Positions 45,242-54,401 of a stretch of 64,000 bases of DNA are shown piece by piece; position 1 is the stretch's first letter, and each line of letters opens with the position of its first letter. Under the pieces are notes generated by a model that saw only the letters and a program-made list of their open reading frames with translations, was not told where the DNA came from and searched no databases. This stretch comes from Planctomycetota bacterium (GTDB taxonomy: Bacteria > Planctomycetota > UBA1135 > GCA-002686595), in NCBI GenBank assembly GCA_014237855.1, contig JABACD010000005.1, positions 179,762 through 243,761 on the forward strand. The letters are read 5' to 3'. The position numbers and the translations under genes were made by a program.

Positions 45242-46627
45242 TCACTTGCCGATACAAAAAGCGGCGAAGATTCGATCCAGCAAGTCCTCGGGGGTGGTGG
45301 TCCCCGAGATCCCGTCCAGCTCCCCACAGGCGTCCCGCAGGGCCTCGGCAAACAGATCCAGGGGCAGGCCGTCCAGCCAGGCCTCCAGCCCACCCGAGAG
45401 TGAGCTGAACGCCCCCTGCAAGGCGGCGCGGTGACGGACTCCGATCTCTCGCTCGAGGCGTTCAGGAGGGGGGCCGGCGGCCCCATCACTGATGTGAGTG
45501 AGCGCCCCCACCGTCTCCGCCAGCTGGTCGAGCCCGGCTCCGGTCAGGGCCGAGACACAATGCTCCTGCAGGGCTGCTCGTTCCAGACCAGGGAGCGGCC
45601 TTGGTGGATCGAGACCCTCTTCGGTCTTGTTCCACACCAGCAAGAAGGGCACATCGACGGCCAGGCGGGCAGCCTCATGCGAGAACTCACTGGCCCGCCA
45701 GTCCAGCCGATCGACCACCCACAACTGGAGGTCAGCGCTTTCTCGAATGCCGAGCCCGATGCGCTGGGCGCATGCATCGGGTCCGGTGGCCTGCTGCTCG
45801 AGGCCAGCCGTATCAAACAGCCGCACCTCACCCGCCGGGGTCTCCCACCGACCGTGGAGCATGTCGCGCGTCGTGCCGCGCTGAGCGCTGACGAGGGCCT
45901 GGGCATCAGAGACCAGGACATTGAAGAGCGAGCTCTTGCCCACGTTTGGCGAGCCGACCAGAACCACCCGGGGCAGGTCGCTGGTCGCCACACGGCGCTC
46001 CTCCCAGCGGACAGCCTCGTCGAGGGCGTCAAGCAGCCTGCGCGCCTCTCGCTCTAGCTCCTCCCCGGGGACGTGCCCGGTGTCCGCCTCATCGAAGTCC
46101 AGGCTGGCCTCCGCCAGAGCCCAGAGCGCCGAGAGTCCCTCTCGAAGAGGCGTCAATCGATCCGCCAGGCCACCGAAGAGCAGAGCGCTGGCAGAGCGCC
46201 GCTCCGCCTCGCCACGGGCATGCACCAGGGCCAGGATCCCCTCGGCTCGTGTCAGGTCTATGCGGCCGTTCTCGAAGGCGCGCCGGGTGAACTCCCCCGG
46301 GCCGGCAGGTCCCACATCCAGCGACAGGATGCGCTCCAGCGCAGCCTCCAGCAGGAATGGCGCCCCCGGCAGATGGAACTCGGCCACGTCCTCGCGCGTG
46401 AACGAACGGGGGCCCGGCATCCAAAGCAACATCAAGGGCTGCTCGCCACGGCCATCGTCGAATCGTCCGATGTGGAAGCCACGTCGTTCCGGGTCAGGAA
46501 TGGGCGTGGGGCCGCACCACGTCGCGCGGACCACGTCCCAGCTACCAGGACCGGAGACCCTCAGGACACCTCGACGCCCATGTCCGCGAGGGCTTGCGAT
46601 CGCTGCAATCGTGCCCCCGTCGCCCAT
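45242..46627 (-). CDS. mnmE: tRNA uridine-5-carboxymethylaminomethyl GTPase MnmE
   Basis: From the ATG at 46627 the protein has 461 residues. The N-terminal tetrahydrofolate domain starts IAAIASPRGHG. The inserted G domain has GSPNVGKSS, DTAGLE and NKTE, and the invariant C-terminal CIGK is present. With MnmG it modifies U34 of several tRNAs. The ATG lies 13 bases after the yidC stop with GAGG between, so it is co-transcribed with yidC. The longer frame overlaps yidC and is rejected. mnmG is not in the window. Confidence 0.95.
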   Translation of the reverse strand: MGDGGTIAAIASPRGHGRRGVLRVSGPGSWDVVRATWCGPTPIPDPERRGFHIGRFDDGRGEQPLMLLWMPGPRSFTREDVAEFHLPGAPFLLEAALERILSLDVGPAGPGEFTRRAFENGRIDLTRAEGILALVHARGEAERRSASALLFGGLADRLTPLREGLSALWALAEASLDFDEADTGHVPGEELEREARRLLDALDEAVRWEERRVATSDLPRVVLVGSPNVGKSSLFNVLVSDAQALVSAQRGTTRDMLHGRWETPAGEVRLFDTAGLEQQATGPDACAQRIGLGIRESADLQLWVVDRLDWRASEFSHEAARLAVDVPFLLVWNKTEEGLDPPRPLPGLERAALQEHCVSALTGAGLDQLAETVGALTHISDGAAGPPPERLEREIGVRHRAALQGAFSSLSGGLEAWLDGLPLDLFAEALRDACGELDGISGTTTPEDLLDRIFAAFCIGK

Positions 46628-46640
46628 CTGGACCTCGCCC

Positions 46641-48617
46641 CTAGCGACGCTGCTTCTTGCGCTTCCCGCCGCCACCTGCGGAGGAACGCCGTTTTTGCTC
46701 CTGCTCGAGACGACGCTGCTGCTCCTTCTGCAGCTCTGCCATCTTCTGCATGAAGCGACCTGGCTTCTTGGCAGCCTGCTCGTTGTCGTCGATGGGCCAG
46801 ACCTTCTTGATCACCAGCGACTCGAAGATCGCAATCGCCGAGCTCGTGATCATGTAGAGCGCAAGCCCCGAGGCGTAGTTGTAGAACAGGAATGCGAAGA
46901 AGACCTGCATCCCCATCATCATCTTGCGCGTCTGCTCCTGCTTTGGATCCGACGTGGCGGGCTGCGGCATCACCTTGTGCTGCCCGATCCACAGGCCGAT
47001 CATGATCAGCGGCAAGATGTTCAGGTACTCGATCGTTCCGATGAAAGGCAGGTGCGTGTTCAGGTCGATGCGCATCAGCTGATCCGGCATCGAGAGGTCC
47101 TTCATCCACAGGATGAACGGCTGGTGGCGAAGGTCGAAGTGCACCCGCAGGGCCTGGAAGAGCCCAATGAAGACCGGAAACTGGAGGAACATCGGCAGGC
47201 AGCCACCGAGCGGGGGGAAAGCCCCCTCTTGCTGCATGATCTTGGCCTGCTCCTCCCGCTGCTTCTTGATGTCGTCCTTGTACTTCTCCTTGTTGGCGTC
47301 AAGCAGCGGCTGGACACGCTTCATCTTCTTGGCGAAGCGAGCCATGGCGGTCTGTGCGCGGCGGTTGAGCGGAAAGAGAACCGCTCGCACTGTGACCGTC
47401 ATGAGGATGATGGCGACACCCCAGTTGCCGACCAGGCTCTGATAGAAACCCAGGATCGCCGTGATGATGTTGGCGATCCATGAGAAGAACCCAATGTCCT
47501 CGTCCAGCATTCCGATGAAGTCAGCGCTGGCCTGCTCGAGGGTCTGACGCTGCTTGGGACCCGCATAGATGTCAAAGGCGACTGCGAGCTTGGAGCCGAT
47601 CTCGGGAACCGGCAGCTGCAAGGCAAGGTCGCAGACGATGTACTTCCAGGCATCCTCCGGATCTTCGCCTGGGTTCTCGTTTAGCCAGGCCTGATCTTGA
47701 ACCCGGCGATAGCTCGCGCCGATGATCGAGCGTGCGTGCTGGGGCGTCGTCGGTGAAGCGAGGAAGGCGAAGAACTTGTTGTGGACTCCGGCGAAGGAGA
47801 GGTAGCTCGAGCCAGGCGCCGGCAGGGGTCCGACCCTGTCGTCAGAGCCACCACCAGAGATCTCGGCTTCGATGGCCGGCTGCGCGCCCATTCCGCTGGT
47901 CCATGCCGCCAGGGTCTGAGGTTCCTGATAGAAGGCCTCATTGCCATGGGGAGGCACGACCTCGGCAGGAGTGAAGCTGAATTGCTTGAGGCTGCCAGCG
48001 CTATCGGAGGAGACGTTCTCGAGCTCCAGTTCGAAGTGCAGTTGATAGCCTTCGAGCGCGATGAGGCGCTTGCGAAAAACCACTCCCGTGCCGGGCGCGT
48101 AGGTGAACTCGATGCCATCGGCGCCGTCGTCCGCACGGGTCATCAGGCGATGCTGCCAGAGCACGTTCTCCAGTGGCTCCACGAGCAGGTCGCGAGCCGA
48201 AGAGCTGGCTGTGAAGCCCAGGGATCCGGTGCTTCCCTCGTTGGTCTCGGCAGAGGTCAGGAGCTCGACCCAGGACGCGGGATCGGTGCTCTCACCACCT
48301 TCGGCCTCCATCTCCATGGAGAAGTCGCCCAGATGCATGGAGAGCAGCCGCGCCCCCCGATTCGTGAACAGCATCTTGTACGACCCCGGCTCGCCAGGGA
48401 TTCCCAGGCTGAGTGCAATCTCCTCCTCTTCTGTCCCCAAGAGGGCCTCGCCGCTGTCGGACTCCTCTGCATAGCCCTCGAGGGCGGGGTCATCCTGTTG
48501 GACCTCGACGAGCTCCGACACCCCAGGCTCCGCGGGCGGCGGCTTGGGTACGAAGATGCTCCAGGCCATGAGCACCAGGAACGACAGCAGCAAGAAAACT
48601 TGGATACGCTTTTCCAA
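46641..48617 (-). CDS. yidC: Membrane protein insertase YidC
   Basis: The 658-residue protein has TM1 at about 6-24 and a large beta-rich periplasmic domain (about 55-370, Gram-negative type). Five insertase helices follow, starting at FFSWIANIITAILGFY, with the conserved arginine in TVTVRAVLFPLN. The cytoplasmic hairpin EQAKIMQQEGAFPPLGGCLPM and a long basic tail ending GGGGKRKKQRR can bind ribosomes. It inserts membrane proteins alone or with SecYEG. It is joined to mnmE but far from rnpA-yidD. Confidence 0.96.
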   Translation of the reverse strand: MEKRIQVFLLLSFLVLMAWSIFVPKPPPAEPGVSELVEVQQDDPALEGYAEESDSGEALLGTEEEEIALSLGIPGEPGSYKMLFTNRGARLLSMHLGDFSMEMEAEGGESTDPASWVELLTSAETNEGSTGSLGFTASSSARDLLVEPLENVLWQHRLMTRADDGADGIEFTYAPGTGVVFRKRLIALEGYQLHFELELENVSSDSAGSLKQFSFTPAEVVPPHGNEAFYQEPQTLAAWTSGMGAQPAIEAEISGGGSDDRVGPLPAPGSSYLSFAGVHNKFFAFLASPTTPQHARSIIGASYRRVQDQAWLNENPGEDPEDAWKYIVCDLALQLPVPEIGSKLAVAFDIYAGPKQRQTLEQASADFIGMLDEDIGFFSWIANIITAILGFYQSLVGNWGVAIILMTVTVRAVLFPLNRRAQTAMARFAKKMKRVQPLLDANKEKYKDDIKKQREEQAKIMQQEGAFPPLGGCLPMFLQFPVFIGLFQALRVHFDLRHQPFILWMKDLSMPDQLMRIDLNTHLPFIGTIEYLNILPLIMIGLWIGQHKVMPQPATSDPKQEQTRKMMMGMQVFFAFLFYNYASGLALYMITSSAIAIFESLVIKKVWPIDDNEQAAKKPGRFMQKMAELQKEQQRRLEQEQKRRSSAGGGGKRKKQRR

Positions 48618-48840
48618 ACCGGGAGTCAGCGCAACGCGCTGGGAGGGGTTTCGGTGGTAGGAAACGGTTCAGCAGGGTGAGTGAGTGGGCCGAGGACCAC
48701 TCTCCAGTTGAGTCAATGGGACCCCGTGGTCCTTGGGCATTCGTTCCGCGGGGTTTCAGATGATGGCAACCGGTCGGAGTCCAAGGAACGCCAGGCCACC
48801 GCTCGGCGGACCATCTTGAGCATGGAGCCGAGCGGAGCTC

Positions 48841-49653
48841 TCAGCGGCCAACGAACAGGCGCTCGGCCAGGTAGTCGGGCAGATCAGGGACGTTTCGAAT
48901 CAGGGTCGCGGAGGTGTCCACGTCGTACTTCAGGCGAATGAACTGCACGGTCTCGCCGTCGAAGATCACGTAAGAGAGTCGAGGGTCACCGTCTCGCGGC
49001 TGACCGACCGATCCCACGTTCACGATGGCACGACGCCCGGGACCTGTGCCCAGCGCGTAGGGCCCCTCGGTGTCACTGGGCGTGTACAGCCGTCCATCCT
49101 CGTAGTAGACCGCCGGCACGTGGCTGTGCCCGACGAAGCAGATATCCCGCTCCATGGCTGCAAAATTTGCCTTCATCTTGGGCAGATCATGAATGTCGCG
49201 AGGCAGCATGTACTCGCGAACCGGCTCGCGAGGACTGCCGTGGGCGAACATCGCCTTGTCGTCTGTCGCCGAGGCCGAGAGCTCACCGATGAAGTCCCAG
49301 TAGCGCAGCCCCGCATCCTTTCCACCACCATCGGAGATCTCATGGTGAGTCCACTCGATGGCAGCGCGGGCCTTCGGATTGAAATCCTCCGGGCTGGTGA
49401 GGAGCGCGTCCTCGTGGTTGCCCTTCAGGCAGATGCCGTCCTCCAGGTCAGAACCATCCTCAAAGGCAGCTCCACCAACGCACAGCCTCATCACGTAGTC
49501 GAGTGCTTCACGCGGCTGTGCGCCGTAGCCCACGATATCGCCACAGCAAACGAATCGGCGAACGCTCCGCTCCCGTGCGTCGGACACGGCAGCCGCCAGT
49601 GCAGGGATATTCCCATGCAGGTCGGAGATGATGGCGGTCTGGTGGTAGGTCAC
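48841..49653 (-). CDS. Calcineurin-like metallophosphoesterase
   Basis: From the GTG at 49653 the 270-residue protein starts just before the first metal motif. The series ISDLHGN, CGDIVGYG, GNHED and HGSP, then GHSH and NVGSVGQPRDGDPR, matches the small YfcE/MJ0936-type phosphodiesterases that bind two metal ions. It probably hydrolyses a phosphodiester or phosphomonoester in the cytoplasm; the substrate is unknown. The longer frame to 49752 lacks family similarity. Confidence 0.82.
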   Translation of the reverse strand: MTYHQTAIISDLHGNIPALAAAVSDARERSVRRFVCCGDIVGYGAQPREALDYVMRLCVGGAAFEDGSDLEDGICLKGNHEDALLTSPEDFNPKARAAIEWTHHEISDGGGKDAGLRYWDFIGELSASATDDKAMFAHGSPREPVREYMLPRDIHDLPKMKANFAAMERDICFVGHSHVPAVYYEDGRLYTPSDTEGPYALGTGPGRRAIVNVGSVGQPRDGDPRLSYVIFDGETVQFIRLKYDVDTSATLIRNVPDLPDYLAERLFVGR

Positions 49654-49777
49654 TGGGGAGAGCTGGGATGGGACTATCCAGGGAGGAGTCAGCGGGACTC
49701 TTCTACCCTGAAACGGGCCGCAGATTATCCCGTGGCCTTGCCGCCGGGGCAAGACGCAGCACCTCGGAGTTGACGCC

Positions 49778-50728
49778 TCAGCGCCCTTCTTCCAGATGGA
49801 GGGCTTCGCTGGCCCGCGTCAGGAACTGGGCCAGGAGGAAGAGGACGGGGGTCATGAGAGTCAGGGGCGACCAGGCTCCGATCAGGGCGGGCAGCGCGAT
49901 CACTAGGAGCACCCCGACCACCCCGAGCGGCCCCATGCCCCGGCGTTGGAGCCGGTGGGCCAGGTGCCTGCGATCACCGCGCCAGGGTGGATCTCCCTGA
50001 CGAATTCGCAAGCAAGCCACCCAGAAGAGGTCCAAGGCCGGGAGCACGACGACCCCCCAGGCTGCGGGATTGGTCAGGAGGACCAGGCCGATCAACTGGC
50101 TACCACCATCGCCCAGGTAGGCGATCGGATCGCAGCTGCTACGCAGACTCAACCCTCCACCGGAACGACGGCGCAAGAGCAAGTTCGGCACCAGGAAACC
50201 GAGGATCGCCGGGGCCAGAGCTGAGCCCACCAGCACCAGACCCAGCCCTGAAACCGAGCCCAAGGCACCATCTGCATTGTCGAAGGTGTTGCTCGCGTTG
50301 GTAAAGAGCACAGCCATGAGCCCCATGACGAGCACGGAGCCGATCCACGAGTCGATTCCCGCGATGCCGGCCCCGTCGAAGAGCGCCAGCCCGATGCAGA
50401 GACCACCGACGAGCTGAATGGCCACCTTCACCAGAGGGCGCAAGCCCCCCTTACGGAAGTCGTCGACCACCCCGCCCCCGAGGGTCACGGTAAACCCAAC
50501 CAACACCAGCGGGTGAGCGAGTGGTAACTCGTTGCTCCCGGTCAGCCACTGAACCAGCCAGATGCTGGCCAGGGCCAGGCCCCCCACCGCGGGCACGCGG
50601 CCCTGCTGGAGCTTGCGTACGCTCTCCTCCCCGACGGCGGCATCTCCCCAACCTAGCCTCCGCCACAGGTGCGAGAGTGCCAGCGTCAGGAGAAAACCAG
50701 CGCACCACCAGGGGATGGCGTCGATCAA
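49778..50728 (-). CDS. MraY/WecA-like glycosyl-1-phosphate transferase
   Basis: The 316-residue membrane protein (about 9-10 helices) has polyprenyl-phosphate N-acetylhexosamine-1-phosphate transferase motifs. GGGVVDDFRKG is the Asp-Asp site, NTFDNADG corresponds to the NxxNxxDG loop, AYLGDGGSQLIG is the magnesium loop, and RGDRRHLAHRL is the substrate loop. It likely starts a lipid-linked glycan, such as teichoic-type, O-antigen or exopolysaccharide. MraY itself is longer and usually in the dcw cluster, so WecA-like is preferred. The ATG overlaps the nadD stop by 4 bases. Confidence 0.78.
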   Translation of the reverse strand: MIDAIPWWCAGFLLTLALSHLWRRLGWGDAAVGEESVRKLQQGRVPAVGGLALASIWLVQWLTGSNELPLAHPLVLVGFTVTLGGGVVDDFRKGGLRPLVKVAIQLVGGLCIGLALFDGAGIAGIDSWIGSVLVMGLMAVLFTNASNTFDNADGALGSVSGLGLVLVGSALAPAILGFLVPNLLLRRRSGGGLSLRSSCDPIAYLGDGGSQLIGLVLLTNPAAWGVVVLPALDLFWVACLRIRQGDPPWRGDRRHLAHRLQRRGMGPLGVVGVLLVIALPALIGAWSPLTLMTPVLFLLAQFLTRASEALHLEEGR

Positions 50729-51369
50729 GAGCCCTCGCAGTAGAGGCCCTCACGCTGGATGTACTCGCCGAGAGCCTTCGGCAGCGAGATCCCCGGTGCT
50801 TCTCCCGCCCCCAGTCGGATCCTGAGATCCGTTGACGAGGCCTCCACCGGCGGTCTTCGAACCAGCCCCGAACGTAGGCGCTGGAGTGCGCCGTCCGACA
50901 AGCCCTCGAGATCCTGGAGCAGGCCCTCGGGGTCCCCCTCTCGATAGATCACGATCGGCTGGGCCAGGCCCAGGATCTCCTCGATCTCGCGCCAGGAGTC
51001 CAGACCCTTCAGGTTGTCAGTCCCGAGAATCAGAAACAGCTCTCGAGAGCCCGGCGGGGCCTCGGCCAGGATCTCGCGCAGGGTGTCGATGGTGTAGCTG
51101 GGACCATCTCGACCGAGCTCCCTCGGGTCGATGGAGAGCTCCGGTTCCCCCGCGATCAACAAGTCGAGCAGGGCCACCCGGTGGGCCCCCCCAGCCAGCC
51201 GGCGACCGGGCTTGTGGGGTGGCCTGGCTGCGGGCACGAAGCACACCCGGTCCAGCTTGTGGGCACTCCTCGCCGCCAGGGCCGCGTGGAGGTGGCCCCG
51301 GTGAGGGGGGTCAAAAGAGCCCCCCAGGATCCCCAGGCGCTCTACGGATCCGGGCTGATCGGAGCTCAA
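50725..51369 (-). CDS. nadD: Nicotinate-nucleotide adenylyltransferase NadD
   Basis: A TTG at 51369 preceded by GGAGGG gives 214 residues. The nucleotidyltransferase motifs are GGSFDPPHRGH at the start and SSTDLR near the end, with SYTIDTLRE and LGTDNL between. It joins ATP and nicotinate mononucleotide in NAD synthesis. The longer frame to 51456 adds a non-conserved tail at the N-terminus. It is coupled to the MraY/WecA-like gene by ATGA. Confidence 0.92.
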   Translation of the reverse strand: MSSDQPGSVERLGILGGSFDPPHRGHLHAALAARSAHKLDRVCFVPAARPPHKPGRRLAGGAHRVALLDLLIAGEPELSIDPRELGRDGPSYTIDTLREILAEAPPGSRELFLILGTDNLKGLDSWREIEEILGLAQPIVIYREGDPEGLLQDLEGLSDGALQRLRSGLVRRPPVEASSTDLRIRLGAGEAPGISLPKALGEYIQREGLYCEGS

Positions 51370-51627
51370 GACACCCTCCAGGGGCCCAGATTGGGCTTCT
51401 GAGGCGTAACCATGGGCGCCGGGGGGGTAGAACAGCCCGAACGGGTTCCTGGGCACTCGATCCGCATTCTCATGGGGGCAGGCACGATCCAGGAATCTTA
51501 GAGCCCCGACAGGCCCCCCGCCACGTTGACCACCCCCCTACCGATTCCTAGACTGTGGCGCTCCAAACGAGCCGCGCGCTCAGTTCCCCACGTCAGGCCC
51601 AGCTCCCTGCCGGTTCCCACTGCATAC

Positions 51628-52197
51628 ATGAAGACCATCGCCCTGCTCAGCGCCGCGACCTCCGCGCTCCTCTTCTCCAGCTGCGTTTCGAGCCCCAGTA
51701 AGGCCGACGACCACTGGTCCAACGAGTCCATCGCTCCGCGGGTCGCTCGCGTCATGCTGGGCTATGACCCCGACCAGTACGACTCGTATCGCGACTACGC
51801 CTGGGAGAACAAGCTAGCCATCTCCCTGACACTGCAGCGTCATCTGCTCTGCTGGAACCCGGAGAACCCCTACCAGCCGGCGGACCCTGACTACTACGCG
51901 CCGCGCCCCTTGAACAGCCCGCTGCCCAACCCGCTGACCTACTTCGGTATCGAGTCAGTGGTCATCGGCAGTCTGATCTACGCCGGAGCCGGTGTCTTCA
52001 TTCCGATCCCGATCGACTCCATGATAGGTACCCTCGAGCCCGGCGGTGAGGAAGAGTTCGTCGCTGGCCTGACGACCACCTTCCGGCCCTTGCGAGTCCT
52101 GACCGTGTCGTTCCTCGACGATGCGCTCAGCCTGCCCCCCTACGGCGGCAATGAGAACGAGCCCAACGTGTCGTCCTACGAGCTGGTAGCCCAGTAG
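51628..52197 (+). CDS. Predicted lipoprotein of unknown function
   Basis: From the ATG at 51628 the 189-residue protein has an export signal ending in the lipobox FSSC (Cys at 18). The mature part has Tyr/Pro/Asp-rich segments (GYDPDQYDSYRDYAWEN, PENPYQPADPDYYAP) and a hydrophobic helix near 112-132. It may be anchored in the outer membrane. No domain was recognised. A strong two-way terminator separates it from miaA. Confidence 0.6.
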   Translation: MKTIALLSAATSALLFSSCVSSPSKADDHWSNESIAPRVARVMLGYDPDQYDSYRDYAWENKLAISLTLQRHLLCWNPENPYQPADPDYYAPRPLNSPLPNPLTYFGIESVVIGSLIYAGAGVFIPIPIDSMIGTLEPGGEEEFVAGLTTTFRPLRVLTVSFLDDALSLPPYGGNENEPNVSSYELVAQ

Positions 52198-52216
52198 TTC
52201 GGACCCCACAAGCAAG

Positions 52217-52260
52217 ACAAGAGAGGGGCCGCTCGCAACTGCGAGCGGCCCCTCTCTTGT
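52217..52260. terminator. Bidirectional terminator, 21-bp perfect inverted repeat
   Basis: The arms at 52217-52237 and 52240-52260 are exact reverse complements around a 2-base centre, so the real loop is about 4-6 bases. The ends are A/T-rich on both sides (ACAAGAG... and ...CTCTTGT). It lies between converging genes (lipoprotein and miaA) and is placed to end both. Confidence 0.85.
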
Positions 52261-52291
52261 TGGTCAGGCCCCGGGGATCTCACTGGCTCCT

Positions 52292-53251
52292 TCACCACCC
52301 CAGAGCACGCAGTGCTCTCACTGTCATTGCCTCGAGATCTTGCTCCACCTCTCCCTCGATCCAGACGATCTCCTCGAACTTGCGATACCAGGTTCGCTGC
52401 TTCCGCGCGAACTGTCGGGTCCGTAGCGCAATCGAGTTCTCGCACTCTTCACGCTCGAGCTCACCATCGGCGAGCTGCAAGACCTCCGTGTATCCCAGGG
52501 CCTGAATTGCCGTGGGCCCAAACCCCGTACCGGCACGAACGGCCTCTGCCTCTTCCTGCCAGCCTGCGTCGAGCATGCGTCTTGTACGAGCCTTGATGCG
52601 GGCGTCCAGGTTGGGAACCTCCTGGCCAACCCCGACCAGACGGCGGCTGCACCCGGGGTTGCGCTCACCAACGGAATCGCGCCACTCCCTCTGCCACGCG
52701 GAGAGAGGTCTACCGGTTTGCTCGTAGACCTCGAGAGCTCGGACCACACGCCGCGTGTCATTGTGGTGCAGGCGCTCAGCACTCTCGGGGTCCACTGACT
52801 TCAGCCTCGCATGCTGAGCCTCGAGGCCGATCTCTTCGGCCTGCTGCTCCAACCTCGATCGCAACTCCAGGTCCGCAGGCGGCCCCTCGAAGATCCCATG
52901 AGTGAGAGCCTTCAGGTAGAAGGCGGTGCCGCCCACGAAGAGCGCTCGTCCACCCGCGCTCTCAATCGACTCCACGACTGGCCGCAGGTCCTGGAGGAAT
53001 CGCGTGACGTCGTAGCGCACATCCGGCTCCACCAGGTCGATCATGTGATGCTCGACCCGGCCCCGCATGGCCCCGTCGGGCTTGGCCGTCCCCACGTCCA
53101 TGCCCCGATAGACCAGCATCGAGTCCAGGGAGACGATCTCCGCCCCCGCACGCTCGGCCACAGCCATGGCCAGGTCACTCTTGCCCGCCGCCGTGGGGCC
53201 GACCAGGGCACACAGTTCGTGGGCGAATGGTAAGGATTGGTAAGTGGCCAC
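52292..53251 (-). CDS. miaA: tRNA dimethylallyltransferase MiaA
   Basis: The 319-residue protein has the P-loop GPTAAGKSDLA at 18-28, LDSMLVYRGMDVGTAKP, the HHMIDLVEP stretch, and GGTAFYLKAL and TRQFARKQRTWYRKF, all MiaA signatures. It adds the dimethylallyl group to A37 of tRNAs reading UNN codons. The start is a GTG at 53251. It shares the terminator at 52217-52260 with the converging lipoprotein gene. Confidence 0.95.
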   Translation of the reverse strand: MATYQSLPFAHELCALVGPTAAGKSDLAMAVAERAGAEIVSLDSMLVYRGMDVGTAKPDGAMRGRVEHHMIDLVEPDVRYDVTRFLQDLRPVVESIESAGGRALFVGGTAFYLKALTHGIFEGPPADLELRSRLEQQAEEIGLEAQHARLKSVDPESAERLHHNDTRRVVRALEVYEQTGRPLSAWQREWRDSVGERNPGCSRRLVGVGQEVPNLDARIKARTRRMLDAGWQEEAEAVRAGTGFGPTAIQALGYTEVLQLADGELEREECENSIALRTRQFARKQRTWYRKFEEIVWIEGEVEQDLEAMTVRALRALGW

Positions 53252-53359
53252 GCTGGGAGGAGAATACCGAAGTGCCCCGTAAGAGGTGGACCGCGAACCC
53301 GCTGGAGTATTCGAGGCGGGCGCCCTACCCTCCTCTGAGTCCTGGACCCGAGCCGTACC

Positions 53360-54355
53360 ATGAATCCTGCCGTGAACCGACCCCCTCTGACCCTGCTCCT
53401 CTGCCTGCCGCTCCTGGCTCAGGCCCCCGCTGCCGCCCTCCAGGACGAGGACACCTCCCCCCAGGAGGAGCTTCGACGCAGGAATCGAGCGCGCTTGCAG
53501 GCTCCCCAGGTGCTGCTGAACTCTGACGGTACAGTGGTGCTTCCAGGGGAGATCCCGGAGAAGGCCACCCCCGAGGCACGCTCGACCTGGAGGTTGCTGC
53601 TGGAGAGCATGCGCTCGTCAGCCCCAGTGCAGTCCTTCCACCTGCAGTTCGCCCTGCGCCAGAAGAACCACGAGAAGAGTCAGGTCAACGACCTCAACCT
53701 GAAGTTCAGCTACCTGGCTCCCAGCTTCGTGCGCTCCAAGCTCGAGTCCGGACGCACGCTGCTACGAGGCCCGAGCGGGGACTACCTGATCGACGGCGAG
53801 GAGGTCATCAAGTTGACCCGCAGGGAGGGTGCCGAGGACAAGAAGCAGCTGGACCAGATGGCAGCCATCGCCAGTAACTTCGTCTCTCTTGCCCAACCGC
53901 TCTCCCTGCGCTTGGTCGACCTGCAGCTACTCTCCAGTCCGCCCAGAGAGCTGCACCCTCGCCAGCACACCGATGCTTCCAAGCTCACGTGGCTGGCAGT
54001 GACCAGCCCGGACTTCTATGCCTACGCCGACGATCCGGGTCCGTCTTCGGAGATTCCCCTCTACCGAGCGCAACTCGGCATCGACAATGAGACCAAGGCT
54101 GTTCGAATGGCCGTGATCGAGAGGCTACGCAATGGCCAGGTCGTACCGGCAAGCGCCACCTTCATCAAGCTGGATCGCCACGAGGAGCGTTCGAAGCTGC
54201 TGGTCCCTCACGAGATCTTCGTCCACTCGCTGGACCCTGACGCGGTCCCCCTACGCTTTCGCAACAAGCCGGACTCGAGGCTGGCCCTGGACCGCAAGCG
54301 CGGAAGCCTTCGCGCACGCCTGGGCCCCGACGACTTCCTTCCGCCAGTCCAGTAA
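53360..54355 (+). CDS. Secreted protein with LolA-like features
   Basis: The 331-residue protein has a signal peptide (PPLTLLLCLPLLAQAPAAA). A central part (about 90-200) has LKFSYLAPSFVRSKLESG and GDYLIDGEEVIKL, which resemble the half-barrel of LolA/LolB-like lipid or lipoprotein carriers. The resemblance is limited. No cysteine lipobox is present, so it may be soluble in the periplasm. It converges on mutL with a 46-base spacer. Confidence 0.5.
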   Translation: MNPAVNRPPLTLLLCLPLLAQAPAAALQDEDTSPQEELRRRNRARLQAPQVLLNSDGTVVLPGEIPEKATPEARSTWRLLLESMRSSAPVQSFHLQFALRQKNHEKSQVNDLNLKFSYLAPSFVRSKLESGRTLLRGPSGDYLIDGEEVIKLTRREGAEDKKQLDQMAAIASNFVSLAQPLSLRLVDLQLLSSPPRELHPRQHTDASKLTWLAVTSPDFYAYADDPGPSSEIPLYRAQLGIDNETKAVRMAVIERLRNGQVVPASATFIKLDRHEERSKLLVPHEIFVHSLDPDAVPLRFRNKPDSRLALDRKRGSLRARLGPDDFLPPVQ

Positions 54356-54401
54356 GCGAGCCCGCTCCGCAGCCCCCTGCCAGGCCAGGGGAACCCGTCG
54401 C

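Noticed and set aside
45921..47483. Long plus-strand open frame of 520 codons
   Set aside because: It runs antisense across mnmE and yidC, whose motifs are clear on the minus strand. GC-rich codon bias gives long false frames here.
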